NCBI GenBank assembly: GCA_947359465.1
Contig: OX375876.1
Coordinates: forward strand, 83,908,359 to 83,972,358
Length of the DNA: 64,000 nucleotides
Direction: 5' to 3'
Source of the DNA: Metellina segmentata
Taxonomy: Eukaryota; Arthropoda; Arachnida; Araneae; Tetragnathidae
The position numbers and the translations under genes are program-made. Below are positions 34,410 through 45,143 of the stretch, in pieces. The notes under the pieces were generated by a model, which saw nothing but the letters and a program-made list of their open reading frames with translations, was not told where the DNA came from and ran no database searches. How positions within the stretch are numbered: the first letter of the stretch is position 1; every line of letters starts with the position of its first letter.

Positions 34410-34773
34410 TGTAGGAATACTAAACAGCGGTAGTTGTCTACTAGTCTGGAAAGAACTCATTATAAGAGCAACGAGACTGGTAGGAGTCAGTTGCATTGTA
34501 GTAGGAATGCAAGGCAAGACTGTCACGAGCCATTCACATTCCGGTATTCAGTTACGAGAAAATTAATAGAACAGACACTTTTTCCCCTGGACGCCATTGA
34601 GAGCTGACGTATTTTTTCCGAGCAGAGACGACTGCTGCCGATAATGACGGAACTTTTTTGAAATATAACTCAACTGTACATAATAATTGTATATATTTAT
34701 TCATTAAATGTCAATGTGCTGTAAGATTCGAAGTCTTTAATATAGACCTTACCAAACAGAACAACACGAATCT

Positions 34774-34777
<4 letters not shown>
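34410..34777 (+). mobile_element. Probable solo LTR in an AT microsatellite
   Basis: 368 bp from TGTAGGAATACTAAACAG to AACACGAATCTTACA, with the TGTA...TACA termini of an LTR and tata on both sides (34406-34409, 34778-34781). No internal retroelement region is present, as expected after LTR-LTR recombination. Because the host site is itself AT-repetitive, the TSD is weak evidence. Orientation is a guess. Confidence 0.5.

Positions 34778-34804
<27 letters not shown>
34778..34804. repeat. (AT)n microsatellite
   Basis: Uninterrupted AT run directly after the probable solo LTR; a similar run lies just before it. Confidence 0.9.
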
Positions 34805-34808
<4 letters not shown>

Positions 34809-35287
34809 CTTTTACTTTTTTTCTGTAATTTTTTATGTGCTTTATGTAGTTTTTGAACGAAATATTTTGTTTAATTTTTTCTAATTATTTTAACCAGAAA
34901 TCCCGATTTTGGAGTTGGTTGCAAATGTGTTAACAAGGAGATTGATCTACGAAAAAATAGACGAAGTCATTAGATTACTGTAGGAAGGGAAAGTGGTGTC
35001 GATTTACTCTCGTACCTTCCCAGCTTGTAACAGCCACATCAACCGAATCTAAAATTAGTTTTAATTTTGCTCAGATTCCCTGACGTCCAATGCAAAGGAA
35101 CGACTCAATTTGGAAGTCAATTAGTCTTCAAAATCGGGCACTATATGTTATGTAAATGGTGTGCATTTTTTCGTTGCACTTCATGCTGCAAACGTTCTTG
35201 CAAAAGATAAAAAGGCCAGAAACCCTCCATCTCTTAAAAGAAACCTCAAAAAGTTCATCTAAAAGGTTTTTATCTTTTCTTCCGCAG

Positions 35288-35380
35288 GAAATTCTCCAAA
35301 CGATGGGGAGGCGGCGCCTTTTAGAAGCTCGACTCAACAATTCTACAGAGAAAGCTCCATACCAGGACGACTCAGAGTAG
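35288..35380 (+). CDS. CNG channel exon: end of C-helix, possible C-terminus
   Basis: Acceptor cttttcttccgcag. It encodes EILQTMGRRRLLEARLN and then NSTEKAPYQDDSE followed by TAG (35378-35380). E-I-L-Q-T-x-G-R-x-R-L is the end of the C-helix in insect CNG-like subunits. Those proteins usually continue well past this point. The sequence AGAGTAGGTG also offers a splice donor (exon end 35376, GT at 35377-35378) that would remove the stop. So this may be the true terminus, an isoform-specific terminus, or an internal exon. I found no convincing downstream exon. Confidence 0.88.
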   Translation, partial: EILQTMGRRRLLEARLNNSTEKAPYQDDSE

Positions 35381-35822
35381 GTGTGCATGCTAAGCAACTT
35401 CCGACTTTGTATTGAACATGTACCATAGATGTTTCAAACTTGATTATTCCATCGACGAAAATAGAAATTAGCCTACTGCATTCAAGAACACAGAATTTAT
35501 ATCTTATTACTGTTAAATCAATGTCGAGTCATTGTGACTTTAGCTTTTATTTTTGTTAGAAAAGTTTAAACTTCACAATTTATAAAAACATCTATAAATT
35601 TAAACAATACATTCTATTGCATTCAAAATTTCTGATATATTTAGGAACAAACTTAAATGAAGGACCATCTGTTGTGAATTGTGACTCGATTCTCCAAATC
35701 CATGCAAACACAGTGCTATCGCTAGCTACAAAATGAATTTGTACATGATTATCTTTAATTACTCGCCACTTTATGTATAAAATTGACAGAATTATAGTTA
35801 TATATTTCCCCCCCCTGTCCTG

Positions 35823-35851
35823 CTATATATATATATATATATATATATATA
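35823..35851. repeat. (AT)n microsatellite
   Basis: About 29 bp of pure AT dinucleotide. Confidence 0.9.
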
Positions 35852-36208
35852 GCAGCCTTTACTGAAAATTCAAAGCATGCAAAAATATGTGTATTGAGTC
35901 TTCTCTTCACTCATAAAACTAAAAATTATTTTTTTAGTAATGGTGGTATTGCAGCTGAGGTGAGATTTAATTTTGTGTTTCAGCAACAGCTCTATTTATA
36001 TATTTCGCATTCGGATTTTGCTCTGGATGACGTGCATCGACTGGGAACTCTTTTAATCGCACTTTGTGTGCATTACTTTTACTTGATGACTGCTTTGTTT
36101 ATATGGTTGGTCCAGTGCATTTCAATCTACGTTCGTAGTAATCGGAAATAATTTATTCGCTCTTTGTCTTCGAAGATCTCTAGTGTAGTGTATCTCAGTT
36201 CAATATCA

Positions 36209-37454
36209 CAGGTTTCGAATTTTGACTCATTGTTACATTAATAGGCCGTTGGTCCTCCTTTTGCATGAATTACAGCTGGTATCCGACGTGGAATTGAAAA
36301 ATACAAGTCACGTAAAACATTCAGAGGGATACGTTCCTACTCAAATTGCAAAAAAGTCCCTAATTCAGAAAGTGTAATTGGAGGGGGGAATCGACAGCCC
36401 AGCTTGTTTTCCAAAATACCCTACAAAGGTTCAATTATATTGAGATCAGGGGACTGAGGGGGCCAGATGAGGTGATCTATTTCATCGTCGTGTTCATAAA
36501 ACCAGTCTCGGGCAATTCCACAGATGTGAATAAGGGCATTATCATCTTGGAAGACTGGTCGTTTATCAGGAAACACAGTATTTTTGCACCATTGGGTGAA
36601 GATGGTCGGCTAGAAGACTGACATAATTCTCTCCTGTAACACGGCCATTCAGAACAACAAGTGGGCCAAGACCACAATGTGATATCGCACCCCAGATCAT
36701 CACTGAACCGGCGCTATGCTTAACCGTAGGCCGAAGACAGTCAACTTGATAGGCTTCTGGTGGGGTTCTCCAAACGTAAACACGTCCATTTGTCGGGAAT
36801 AATGTGAACGACGTTTCGTCTGACCATATTACATTCTCCCATTGTTGTAGTGTCCAATTTTTATGCTCGCGACATCATATTCGTCGCTTCAAGGCATTGC
36901 ATGGTGTAATCAATGGTTTTGAAATAACCGCTCTACCATGAATATTTGCCATATGCAGTTCACGATGGATAGTTTTTGATGAAACTGCTTCCTGTAGATG
37001 TGTGTTCATCTCAGATGTTATTTGGGATGCTGTTTTCTTGTGTTTTTTTGCAGCAATCCGCTTCAAAACTCTTCTGTCTCTGTCATTCAGCTTTGATTTT
37101 CGACCACTGTTCTGCTTTTTAGATGATGTTTTTCCCTGTTTCAAATATGCTGATATTACAGTCTACACTGTACTTCTCCCAACACCTAGAACGGCGGCCG
37201 TTATCGTTACTGAGGCTCCAGCAAGACGGGCCCCAACAATCACGCCTCTTTCGAAATCAGAGAGGTCAGCCATAACGCAATTTTAACACAGAAGTATATT
37301 TCGCATCCGACTTCTACTGTTAGTAGCATACTGATGTATGTACTTTCTCATCCGCTAGGTGGTACCCTTCACTGCTTGAGGGCAGGAGTAAACGTGAGGT
37401 TTCTTTCGAGTGCTATTTTTTCACAAGTGTTCATATTATTTTGTCCAGACCCTG
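36209..37454 (-). mobile_element. Decayed Tc1/mariner element
   Basis: The right end, inverted, is CAGGGTCTGGACAAAATAAT, followed on the + strand by TA (37455-37456). The left end near 36209 (caggtttcgaattttgac) is a poor match, so that TIR is degraded. The - strand transposase starts at about 37273 (MADLSDFERGVIVGARLAGA), has a stop in the first helix region, then KQNSGRKSKLNDRDRRVLKR, ETSFTLFPTNGRVYVW and MIWGAISHCGLGPLVV in shifting frames, and ends near 36249 with IPAVIHAKGGPTAY. Several stops make it a fossil. Confidence 0.8.
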
Positions 37455-37614
37455 TATATTTATATATGTATGTGTATATCAAAGCGAAAACGAAAAAAAA
37501 AAATATTTTCTCCGAGTTGAAAAAAACTTGACATGATTCCAAAACCTGACGACAAGGTCACGTGGGTATAAAAGTCTAGTTTACGGTGTTTCTTCTCTCT
37601 CCGGTAGAAACGCG

Positions 37615-37800
37615 TAGAAGAACCCGTTGGAGAATAAAACTAGATTGGAAATTAAAATTCGCCGCGACCCAAAAATTGCAAAAAATTCGGACTACCTGTG
37701 TGCCAAATCTCATTGCTGTAAGTGCCATAGATCGTCAGGATTTTGCAGCCGCGAAACAAACAGACAAACAAACACTTCCTTTTATAATAGCAGAGATATA
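37615..37800 (+). repeat. ACTAG-family 3' tail
   Basis: Matches the 3' part of the 16537-17400 repeat: ttcggactacctgtgtgcca, agtgccatagat and cttttataatagcagagat. The 5' part is missing. Confidence 0.6.
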
Positions 37801-37885
37801 ATTTCAAGAACACAGGAATTTCAAAAACAAAATACCTAAAATTTAAATTAATGATAAAAATTACGGCTTTTTTTTGTGTGTTATT

Positions 37886-37888
<3 letters not shown>

Positions 37889-37929
<41 letters not shown>

Positions 37930-37936
37930 TATATAC

Positions 37937-37968
<32 letters not shown>

Positions 37969-37982
37969 ATCATTATCCAATA
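37889..37982. repeat. (AT)n/(GT)n compound microsatellite
   Basis: A long AT run with embedded ATAC units, ending in a short GT run before gtatc. Confidence 0.9.
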
Positions 37983-38019
37983 AGTTCATGAATGGATCCC
38001 TATTCTAAATACTAGTAGA

Positions 38020-39110
38020 CACGCGAATAGTGTCTGCGCTGAACTTTCTTAACTATTTATATCTATTGATGGCAAAAGTGTCGTTGCTCACATTTCAGGC
38101 CTTATTTTAATCCATTTGCAATGAATGTGTGTATATACTATGACCCAGGTGCAGAATTATATTCAGTGTTCTGCAACACAACTTCAAGCAATTGCAATTG
38201 TTCTGCAGGCATTTTGTCCGAATTTTGAAAACTGCAGTAAAATCATAAAAAGGCGTAAAACGTAATTCTCGGCTAAATATGTGTTACACATTTGTAATAA
38301 AACACACATCAAAGTTAATTAACTTACTTTATTTCAAACCAAGGCATACTTTCAGAATTTGCATTTCTGTAGATATCTTTTGAAGTTATGTTTTGTCATT
38401 GACATAGATGTGTTATCTATAAAGTATTTGTGGTAATTTGGACGGGGTAGGGAGGTTGGAGCTCACTTTGCACTGCAGAACATCGTAACTTATGAATAAA
38501 AAACAAAATGGACAACATTTTGATACAATTAAGGGAAAATTGTTGTGCAAAGACTTTGTTTGTTCTTCGACGTACGTCGCAGTTTTAAGCACTTTCTGCT
38601 CCCGGGATGAGCCTTTCATAACTCCAAATGAAAATATTATCCAAAAAATACTGAAAAAACAGCACATTTCCGGTCTACTGAAGTTATTTATAATTTCCAA
38701 TAAAATGCATGGCAAAAAAGTCATACTTCAAAGATGTTAGCTCAATGAACTTATGAATGTCCACATCAATTTCATCCTCTCCCTTTCTTCAAAGACGATT
38801 CGCTATTTTTTGACGCTAAGCCAAATTTTGCTCATATTTTCTTTTCTGTCCTGCTATGTATCTTCCAGATTTGTCATTGCCTTTAGCAATCAGACTGCTG
38901 AAGTATTTGATTGGAACGGCGAGCTCTTCCATATAGGGTTTAGCAAAAATATGCAGCTCTATGGCTCAAATCAATCATATTTAAACTAAACGGCAAAATT
39001 AGTGAACGAATCCAGTTGTATTGTTTATTATCCGTTGGTTATATTCTACAATTTACAAATAACGTCAATTTCTGTGCCACGTACGTATATGTCGAATATT
39101 CTTTGCAACT
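38020..39110. repeat. Long dispersed repeat, copy A
   Basis: Shares several colinear blocks with 58865-59812: tatctattgatgg, ctcacatttca, ccaataaaatgcatg, ctcaaatcaatca, gcggcaaaatt-like, and aataacgtcaatttctg. The first 120 bp also match 48080-48190. Open frames inside do not resemble proteins. Class unknown; a decayed retroelement or a large non-autonomous element are both possible. Confidence 0.55.
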
Positions 39111-39145
39111 TTAATTCTTCCGTGTGAGGTCAAAAGGGGTTTTAA

Positions 39146-39924
39146 GGGGGCTTACAACCTTTAAACCTTCCAAAAATTCGACCTTTCAAAAAAATTTATG
39201 TATTAAAGTACATACATTTCTGATCATTTTGACACCAACCGCATGACAAAATTCCAATAAATACCAGAGATATGAAAGAAAATCGAAAGGTACAATGAGC
39301 AAAACATGGGCCTCTGTAACCAAAATTTTATCTTTACGGCGGTTTTTCTCAGCTTTTTTTTTTTTTAGAAAAATCTCAGATTGTGCGCATGATATCTGAA
39401 GTACTATTTGAGCAACTTGTTCAAAAATTGGTATACATATTCGTTAAACTTACATGCTTGTTTTAAAACCACAATATTGAAAAAAATTTATTATTTTGGA
39501 ATTTTGGGGAAGACATTGTTGTTGACGTATCAGAATATTTACTGCTTCCATGAAACATAATTGATAAAAAATGTTAATTTTTATTTATTTTTTTATTTTT
39601 TGCTTTTATTTTAATCTGTTATATATATAGAATAACATACACTAAAATGTATTTGTATACATCTATTTGTTTATATGCAATCTTGCGCGCAGCACTGTTC
39701 CTCAAATCTTTACTCACAATGAAGTTATACCTTAACGAGCCCGACACAAAAACTCCTGCTAATATTTAAATGAGGTTTGTACAATGTATTTTATACCTTA
39801 AAAATGCAGGAGCATAATGGAAAAAAAAAGTATTCCATTTTATGCAATACTTAAAAAATGACATAGCTTCGAAACTGACCTTATTCCTACTCCATCAAGA
39901 GTGGTTTAAAGGTCGTAAGCCCTC
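39146..39924. mobile_element. TTAA-flanked element (Kolobok/piggyBac-type MITE)
   Basis: TIRs GGGGGCTTACAACCTTTAAA and (inverted) GAGGGCTTACGACCTTTAAA, continuing CC, match at 20 of 22. The element is framed by TTAA on both sides (39142-39145, 39925-39928), the duplication made by piggyBac and Kolobok transposases. 779 bp, no transposase inside. Confidence 0.75.
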
Positions 39925-39929
39925 TTAAG

Positions 39930-40766
39930 TCAAAACGGCTATTTCTCAGACTCTTAAGTTGACAATTTCACTCCGTCTCACAAAAATTCAGGAAGAAAAA
40001 GAAGCATGCCATGATACGAATTGTTGTAATTAGTATATTCATTTAGTTTTGATTTTAAGCAGATTATATTATTTTCAAATGAATTATTGATTCCTTTGGA
40101 CTCATCAAAGTTCAGACTGAACCTCTTATTCCATAACACGTAAGAATTCACTCCTCGATGGGTTTCTAAAACAATCTCTACGATATTTACGTGCACTGAA
40201 AATCTCTTCTTGGCACCACAGCCATCTTTATTTTATGACAGGGTGTAGCATTCATTGGTTCCCAAGAGACCGGCATCCCCTGTTCATAAAAAAGTATAGG
40301 TCATGAACTAAATCGAGAAAACAAGATGTTGAAAACAGAGTTTATTTTTGACGCAGTCCGATTGGACATTAGTCCATATTATATATGAATCGGTTGTTCG
40401 AGAAACCCCATAAGTCGAGAAGGCCCATAAGTCACTGACTTATGGGCTTTGTCGAATAAACGAAAACTTTTATACGGGCCAACTCTATGTAGAATGACCT
40501 GACACGTGGTGTTTCACTTCTAAAAGATGCGTCTATCTCTGAAGAATAGATTTTTACAGAAAACTCGATTTCGAGAGAAAAAAAGTGACTTATAGGCGTA
40601 AAGTTCTAAACGATGAGAAAGTCGCTTTTAAAATCTCGCAGTTCATGCAATTTTCACTCTTTCAAACATTAGGATGTTGAAATAGCCAAACCTTTTAATG
40701 ATCAGTTTTGCATCCACACTTTTCAGTTTAACAACAATAAAAAGCTGCTTTTATCACTCCCTAATG
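39930..40766. other. Non-coding; short hairpin at about 40425-40450
   Basis: cataagtcactgacttatgg forms a compact hairpin. No gene is recognised up to the retrotransposon. Confidence 0.4.
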
Positions 40767-40770
40767 AACC

Positions 40771-41045
40771 TTTAGCCACGGCGGTGCGGTTGCTTAATTA
40801 TAATTTAGACTGAAAACAATTAAACTTAACATTTATTAAAACTTAACAAATTAAATACATTAACAAAGCACAATCTATCAGCGCGCTAACAAAGGTGGTT
40901 ACGAGACTGTGAAACTCGAAACTGAAATCTCAAGAACAGCTTGAGGCATTTAAAACGTGAACGCATGACGCAGCATGCGCACGTCAGAAGTCAGAAGTCT
41001 CTTGAAGTTGAAGTGGAAGTAGTCTCTAATTTGCATAACACCACA
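40771..41045 (-). repeat. 3' LTR of the Ty3/gypsy element
   Basis: 275 bp, same sequence as the 5' LTR. Just upstream on the - strand the purine-rich GGCGAGGGAGTAC (41046-41058) is the likely polypurine tract priming plus-strand DNA. Confidence 0.93.
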
Positions 41046-41087
41046 GTACTCCCTCGCCAGTCGATGAGACGATACGATGTTGGAAAC

Positions 41088-43295
41088 TTAGGCCTGATAG
41101 GGCACAACAAATCGTACTTTCCTGCCGGACCGGGTCTTCACATCAGGCTTTAACGTCTCAGGCAAAATTGACTGTTGGCTGGTCGTAGGAGGTGATGTCG
41201 ACATGAAAAAAGCCGGCTTCAAACGATTAATGGCGACATTGGTCTTCTTGCAGTTGATTTGAAGCGTAAAAAATTTGTCGTTTCGTGCTATCACAGGAAA
41301 TGGACCTTCGTAGGGCTGCTGTAGTGGTTTCCGTACCATGTCTTGTCGGACAAACACGTGAGAAGAAGTCATCAGATCTTTATGTATAAAGATATCCTTG
41401 CTTCCGTGTTGGGACGTTGGAACGGGCTTCACTTGCCGGAATTGTTCTCTTAAGCGGCGTAGGAAATCTAGGCGTGGCGGCCAATCGGAAACTGCTGTCG
41501 ATCGGAAAAATTCGCCAGGAAGTCTGAGAGTTGTTCCATAAACCAGCTCTGCTGATGAAACACCAAGATCTTCCTTCACGCAGGATCGGATTCCTAAGAG
41601 AATGTTCGGCAGCAACTCCGTCCATCTGGTCGAAGCGTAGCACTTTATAGAGCTTTTCAATTGCCTATGAAAACGCTCCACAATACCGTTGGATGTTGGA
41701 TTGTAAGCCGTTGTTCTGGCTTTCTGTGAACCGATGAACTTCATTAGAGAACGGAACAGGTCACTCTCGAATTGACGTCCTTGATCCGTCGCAAGATGTT
41801 CAGGAACACCAAAACGTGCAATCCATCCGGTATAAAACGTTTCAGCAACAGTTTCGGCAGTCTGGTCTATCATGGGAAATGCTTCTGGCCAGCGGGTGTA
41901 ACGGTCTACGCACGTCAGTAGGTAGCAAAATCCTCTCGATGGGGGAAGAGGTCCTACGATGTCGATGTTGACAGCGCTAAACCTACAGCTGGGTAAAGGA
42001 TATTTCCCGACGGCTGACTGGACGTGTCTGTGGATCTTTGCTTTCTGGCATCCAAAACATGCTTTGCACCAGGCCGCTACATCTCTATTGAGGTCTTTCC
42101 ATATGAATCTCTCTTTGATAAGCTTCTGCGTAGCCAGAACTCCAGGATGATTCAAGTTGTGTAAAGTCTGAAAAACACTCAAGCGGAATTCTTTAGGTAC
42201 ATATGGTCGTACAGCGCCAGTGGAAGTATCGCAAAATAAAGGCTTACCTGAATGACCCGCAAGCGAGGACATTGGCTTCAGCACAAGTCCCGTGTCTGAT
42301 TTTAATAAGCTCTTGAGCTCATCATCATCGACCTGTGCTCCAGCCATACCCCCGAAGTCAATAAACTCGATCTCGTTTATGCGGGACAAAGCATCTGCAA
42401 CACAATTATTTCTACCCTCGATGTACCGAATATCTGTAGAAAACCGACTAATAAATTCCAAATGTCTCTGTTGTCGCGGAGAACACTTGTCACTTTTAGT
42501 TGTAAAAGCAAAGGTGAGTGGTTTATGATCAGTAAACAAAATAAAGTGTCTGCCTTCTAACATGTGCCTGAAATGTTTAGTTGCACAGTAAGCAGCGAGT
42601 AATTCCCGATCATACGTACTGTACCTTTGTTCAGTTTTACTCAGTTTTCTAGAAAAGAAAGACAATGGTTGGCACACTTTGCTATGCGTTTGCTGAAGCA
42701 CCGCTCCAATTGCTATATCCGAAGCATCTACCATTAGTGAATACGTAGCATCAATTTTCGGATGGACAAGCAATGTTGCGTCAGCTATCGTAAGCTTGCG
42801 AGTGTCAAACGCTTTGCAAAGTTGATTGTTCCATTCTATGGAAGTCCTATCATTTTTCTTTTTCCCTTTAGTTAACTCGTGTAACGGAGCTTGCTTTTCA
42901 GCCGCGTGGGGAATAAATCTGTGATAGAAGTTCAACATGGCCAAAAAACGTCTTAGTTCATCGATTGTTTTGGGCTGAGGGTAATCTTTTAACACCTGCA
43001 CTTTTTCGGGCAAGGGTGAAATTCCTTTCGCCGATACTTGAAATCCCAGAAAAGATAAAGATTCCACGCCAAAAACACATTTCTGAAGGTTTAGAACGAC
43101 ACCGTGATTACGAAAACGTTCAAGAATGGTTTTTAGATCTTGTTTATGCTCCTCCTCGTTACGTGATGCAACTAAAACATCGTCGAGGTACGCAAAACAG
43201 CAATCAAGACCTCGTAAAACGTTGTCCATAAATCGTTGGAATGTTTGAGCAGCGTTTACTAAACCAAAAGTCATGTAAACATTCAAACAAACCAA
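41088..43295 (-). CDS. pol: Ty3/gypsy pol: RT, RNase H, integrase
   Basis: 735 codons open. Reverse transcriptase palm with [18 protein letters not shown] and catalytic Y-L-D-D (residues 36-39). RNase H follows with [30 protein letters not shown] and FTDHKPL. Integrase has a His-His-Cys-Cys zinc domain (HNLNHPG ... WCKACFGCQ) and a D,D-35-E core ([29 protein letters not shown]). The frame ends 42 bp before the 3' LTR. It is separated from the upstream pol by the frameshift, and its own Met is not the natural start. Confidence 0.93.
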   Translation of the reverse strand: MVCLNVYMTFGLVNAAQTFQRFMDNVLRGLDCCFAYLDDVLVASRNEEEHKQDLKTILERFRNHGVVLNLQKCVFGVESLSFLGFQVSAKGISPLPEKVQVLKDYPQPKTIDELRRFLAMLNFYHRFIPHAAEKQAPLHELTKGKKKNDRTSIEWNNQLCKAFDTRKLTIADATLLVHPKIDATYSLMVDASDIAIGAVLQQTHSKVCQPLSFFSRKLSKTEQRYSTYDRELLAAYCATKHFRHMLEGRHFILFTDHKPLTFAFTTKSDKCSPRQQRHLEFISRFSTDIRYIEGRNNCVADALSRINEIEFIDFGGMAGAQVDDDELKSLLKSDTGLVLKPMSSLAGHSGKPLFCDTSTGAVRPYVPKEFRLSVFQTLHNLNHPGVLATQKLIKERFIWKDLNRDVAAWCKACFGCQKAKIHRHVQSAVGKYPLPSCRFSAVNIDIVGPLPPSRGFCYLLTCVDRYTRWPEAFPMIDQTAETVAETFYTGWIARFGVPEHLATDQGRQFESDLFRSLMKFIGSQKARTTAYNPTSNGIVERFHRQLKSSIKCYASTRWTELLPNILLGIRSCVKEDLGVSSAELVYGTTLRLPGEFFRSTAVSDWPPRLDFLRRLREQFRQVKPVPTSQHGSKDIFIHKDLMTSSHVFVRQDMVRKPLQQPYEGPFPVIARNDKFFTLQINCKKTNVAINRLKPAFFMSTSPPTTSQQSILPETLKPDVKTRSGRKVRFVVPYQA

Positions 43296-43656
43296 TAGGT
43301 GTAATTACTGCGGTCTTAGGGATATCGCATGGTTCAACCGGAATTTGGCGATAGGCTTTCACAAGATCCAATTTTGAAAAAATAGTTTTCCCGTCGAGTT
43401 CTTGTGTGAAATCCTGTATATGTCGGATCGGATATCTATCTACCTCTGTCACTGCATTCAACCTGCGATAGTCACCGCATACACGAAACTCACCAGTCTT
43501 TTTAAGTACTAAATGAATAGGACTAGCCCAAGTACTGTTAGATGGTCTTATTATACCCTGTTCGAGTAAACTGGAAAACTCTTTCTTAACAGCGGCTAAT
43601 CGTTCGGGACATAGTCGTCTAGCCTTAGCAAAAATGGGTGGTCCTTTCGTCAGAAT
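43285..43656 (-). pseudogene. pol: Ty3/gypsy pol, N-terminal reverse transcriptase segment
   Basis: In the same frame as the protease, after the stop. It reads [36 protein letters not shown] and [15 protein letters not shown], which are the fingers and palm of a Ty3/gypsy reverse transcriptase, including the first catalytic Asp in the S-K-L-D-L motif. A one-base frameshift near 43280-43286 then throws the frame just before the F-G-L-x-N-A motif. Confidence 0.88.
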
Positions 43657-44154
43657 TCAATGAGTTACATCGTGACTATTGCGCTTTATGTTAAGTGTAG
43701 GAGCAAATACACTCTGAAAATCACGCAATAATTTTCTGTAATTGCAATCAGAACCGATAGTTGTTATACCTAATGATTGCGTGGACTTAACATTACCTTT
43801 CGAAGAAAGGGTTGTCGTACCATCAATAAGGCATCGATTTTTAATATCGACTAACAAACTGTAGCGTTCCAAGAAATCTGCGCCTATTATCGGTCGAGTA
43901 ACGTCTGCAATAACAAAAGTCCAAGGGAAATCGCGTCTAAGACCCAAATTTAATACGATTCGGCAACTACCATAAGTGCTTATTTTTGATCCGTTTGCCG
44001 CATAAAGACAAAACAAGTCTTCTTTTCTGTTTTGACCACGAAATGCATGCTTGGGATAAACGGAAACCGCAGCACCAGTATCAATAAGGAAACTACTATT
44101 TGTCGACCTTTCAAAAATAAATAGGCGACCTAATGCTTGGCTATCATCTGTCAT
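43657..44154 (-). pseudogene. pol: Ty3/gypsy pol, protease part, ends at premature stop
   Basis: Starts at the ATG overlapping the gag stop. Retroviral-type aspartic protease with the catalytic D-T-G-A at residues 25-28. An in-frame TGA (43657-43659) cuts pol just before the reverse transcriptase. The frame continues immediately beyond it, so this is a single nonsense change. Confidence 0.88.
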
Positions 44155-44939
44155 CGCCAGTTCAGACGAGCCCTTAAGTTTTCCTGAAATTTACATGGTG
44201 TTTTACACTTATGCGCTCTTTTCAAAAATTTAGCATTATACCAGCATAAATCTAACCGGTTGTCACTATGTGAGCTGCGACTTTGACTACCTGATCTCGA
44301 TCTCTTCCTCAAACCAAAGCGTCCGTCATTACTCCTTGAAAGCCTTTTAACCTCGGCGCTCAAAGCTGAAATTTGAGCGTGTAAACTTCCAAGCGAAAAT
44401 TCCGTATTCCACGGTATTTCTGCCACTGTTGAGGAAATACCAGGTACGTCTAGTATTTTGTCAGCTATCAGAGCTAGACCGTTTAAATCGTCCGAGCTGA
44501 CAGACAAAATCTGCTGCACCTGTATTGGTAACCGTTGCATCCATAGACTGCGCAAAATATCGTCAGGTAATTTATTTGCCGAGAGTTCTTTCATTTCGAA
44601 TAACAACTGCGATGGGCGTTTATCGCTTAACTGGAGATCTTGTAACAGAGTTTTTAATCGAGAAGTTTCAGTTTGTGCAAATTGCTTGATAATTCGTGTT
44701 CTCAAAGCCTCATACTTATTTTCGATGGGAGGAGATCGAACTAGATCACAAACGAATGTTAAAATCTCAGTATCAACTGCTGCTACTGCTTTGTGAAATT
44801 TAGTTTCATCGCTAGTGATTCCAGCGTTTTTAAATTGGCTCTCAATTTGTAAAAACCACAACTCGGGGTTGGCACGCCAAAAAACTGGAGCCTTGAAAGA
44901 GACTCTGGATAGTTCAAAGTCAGATTCTAAATCAGGCAT
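44151..44939 (-). CDS. gag: Ty3/gypsy gag
   Basis: 262 codons, intact. It starts MPDLESDFELSRVSFKAP and contains the conserved capsid-like segment FWRANPELWFLQIESQFKNA, typical of arthropod gypsy gag. A basic stretch (LRKRSRSGSQSRSSHS) precedes a C-terminal knuckle remnant, CWYNAKFLKRAHKCKTPC, where the usual zinc-binding His is Asn. Gag builds the particle shell and binds the RNA. Its TGA overlaps the pol ATG as ATGA, with pol in another frame, so pol may be made by reinitiation or frameshifting. Confidence 0.9.
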   Translation of the reverse strand: MPDLESDFELSRVSFKAPVFWRANPELWFLQIESQFKNAGITSDETKFHKAVAAVDTEILTFVCDLVRSPPIENKYEALRTRIIKQFAQTETSRLKTLLQDLQLSDKRPSQLLFEMKELSANKLPDDILRSLWMQRLPIQVQQILSVSSDDLNGLALIADKILDVPGISSTVAEIPWNTEFSLGSLHAQISALSAEVKRLSRSNDGRFGLRKRSRSGSQSRSSHSDNRLDLCWYNAKFLKRAHKCKTPCKFQENLRARLNWR

Positions 44940-45123
44940 TTTTTAAAAAAATGGGCTATCGCAGCATTAAACACGATTTTGGAATTAAAACACTGAAAAT
45001 ATTGACATCGAAGGCAGGGAGGAACGAGGACTTGAACTAAAGCCAAAAACTCACCCACAGGCATTCAGGATCCTATTCGATGCAGTCGAAAATTCGAGTC
45101 CATGGTCATCAGTTTAGGACCAT

Positions 45124-45142
45124 GATCACGTCCGGGTGACCA
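45124..45142 (-). promoter_or_regulatory. Primer-binding site, probably tRNA-Trp
   Basis: One base after the 5' LTR the - strand reads TGGTCACCCGGACGTGATC. This complements the 3' end of a eukaryotic tRNA-Trp (…ATCACGTCGGGGTCACCA) with about three mismatches. TGG pairs with the tRNA CCA. Inferred from remembered tRNA sequence. Confidence 0.6.
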
Positions 45143-45143
45143 C

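Larger units (their letters stand above)
3433..35380 (+). other. Cyclic nucleotide-gated channel gene, 3' part (seven exons)
   Basis: Seven exons join in frame into about 228 residues of a CNG cation channel: 3433-3494, 3732-3820, 6422-6527, 9056-9210, 14889-14972, 33702-33798 and 35288-35380. CNG channels are plasma-membrane cation channels opened by cytoplasmic cGMP or cAMP, mostly in sensory neurons. The part seen is the cytoplasmic C-linker plus cyclic-nucleotide-binding domain; S1-S6 and the pore must lie upstream of the window. Intron phases are 1 (entering), 0, 2, 0, 2, 2 and 0. From memory, the sequence is closest to an insect CNG-like subunit that shares the LPDKLKTEL, CQPEFLHDLVLKMKAYIF and FFGEIGILNLDG stretches. 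It resembles alpha-type more than beta-type subunits. A database search would settle the orthologue. Confidence 0.93.
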
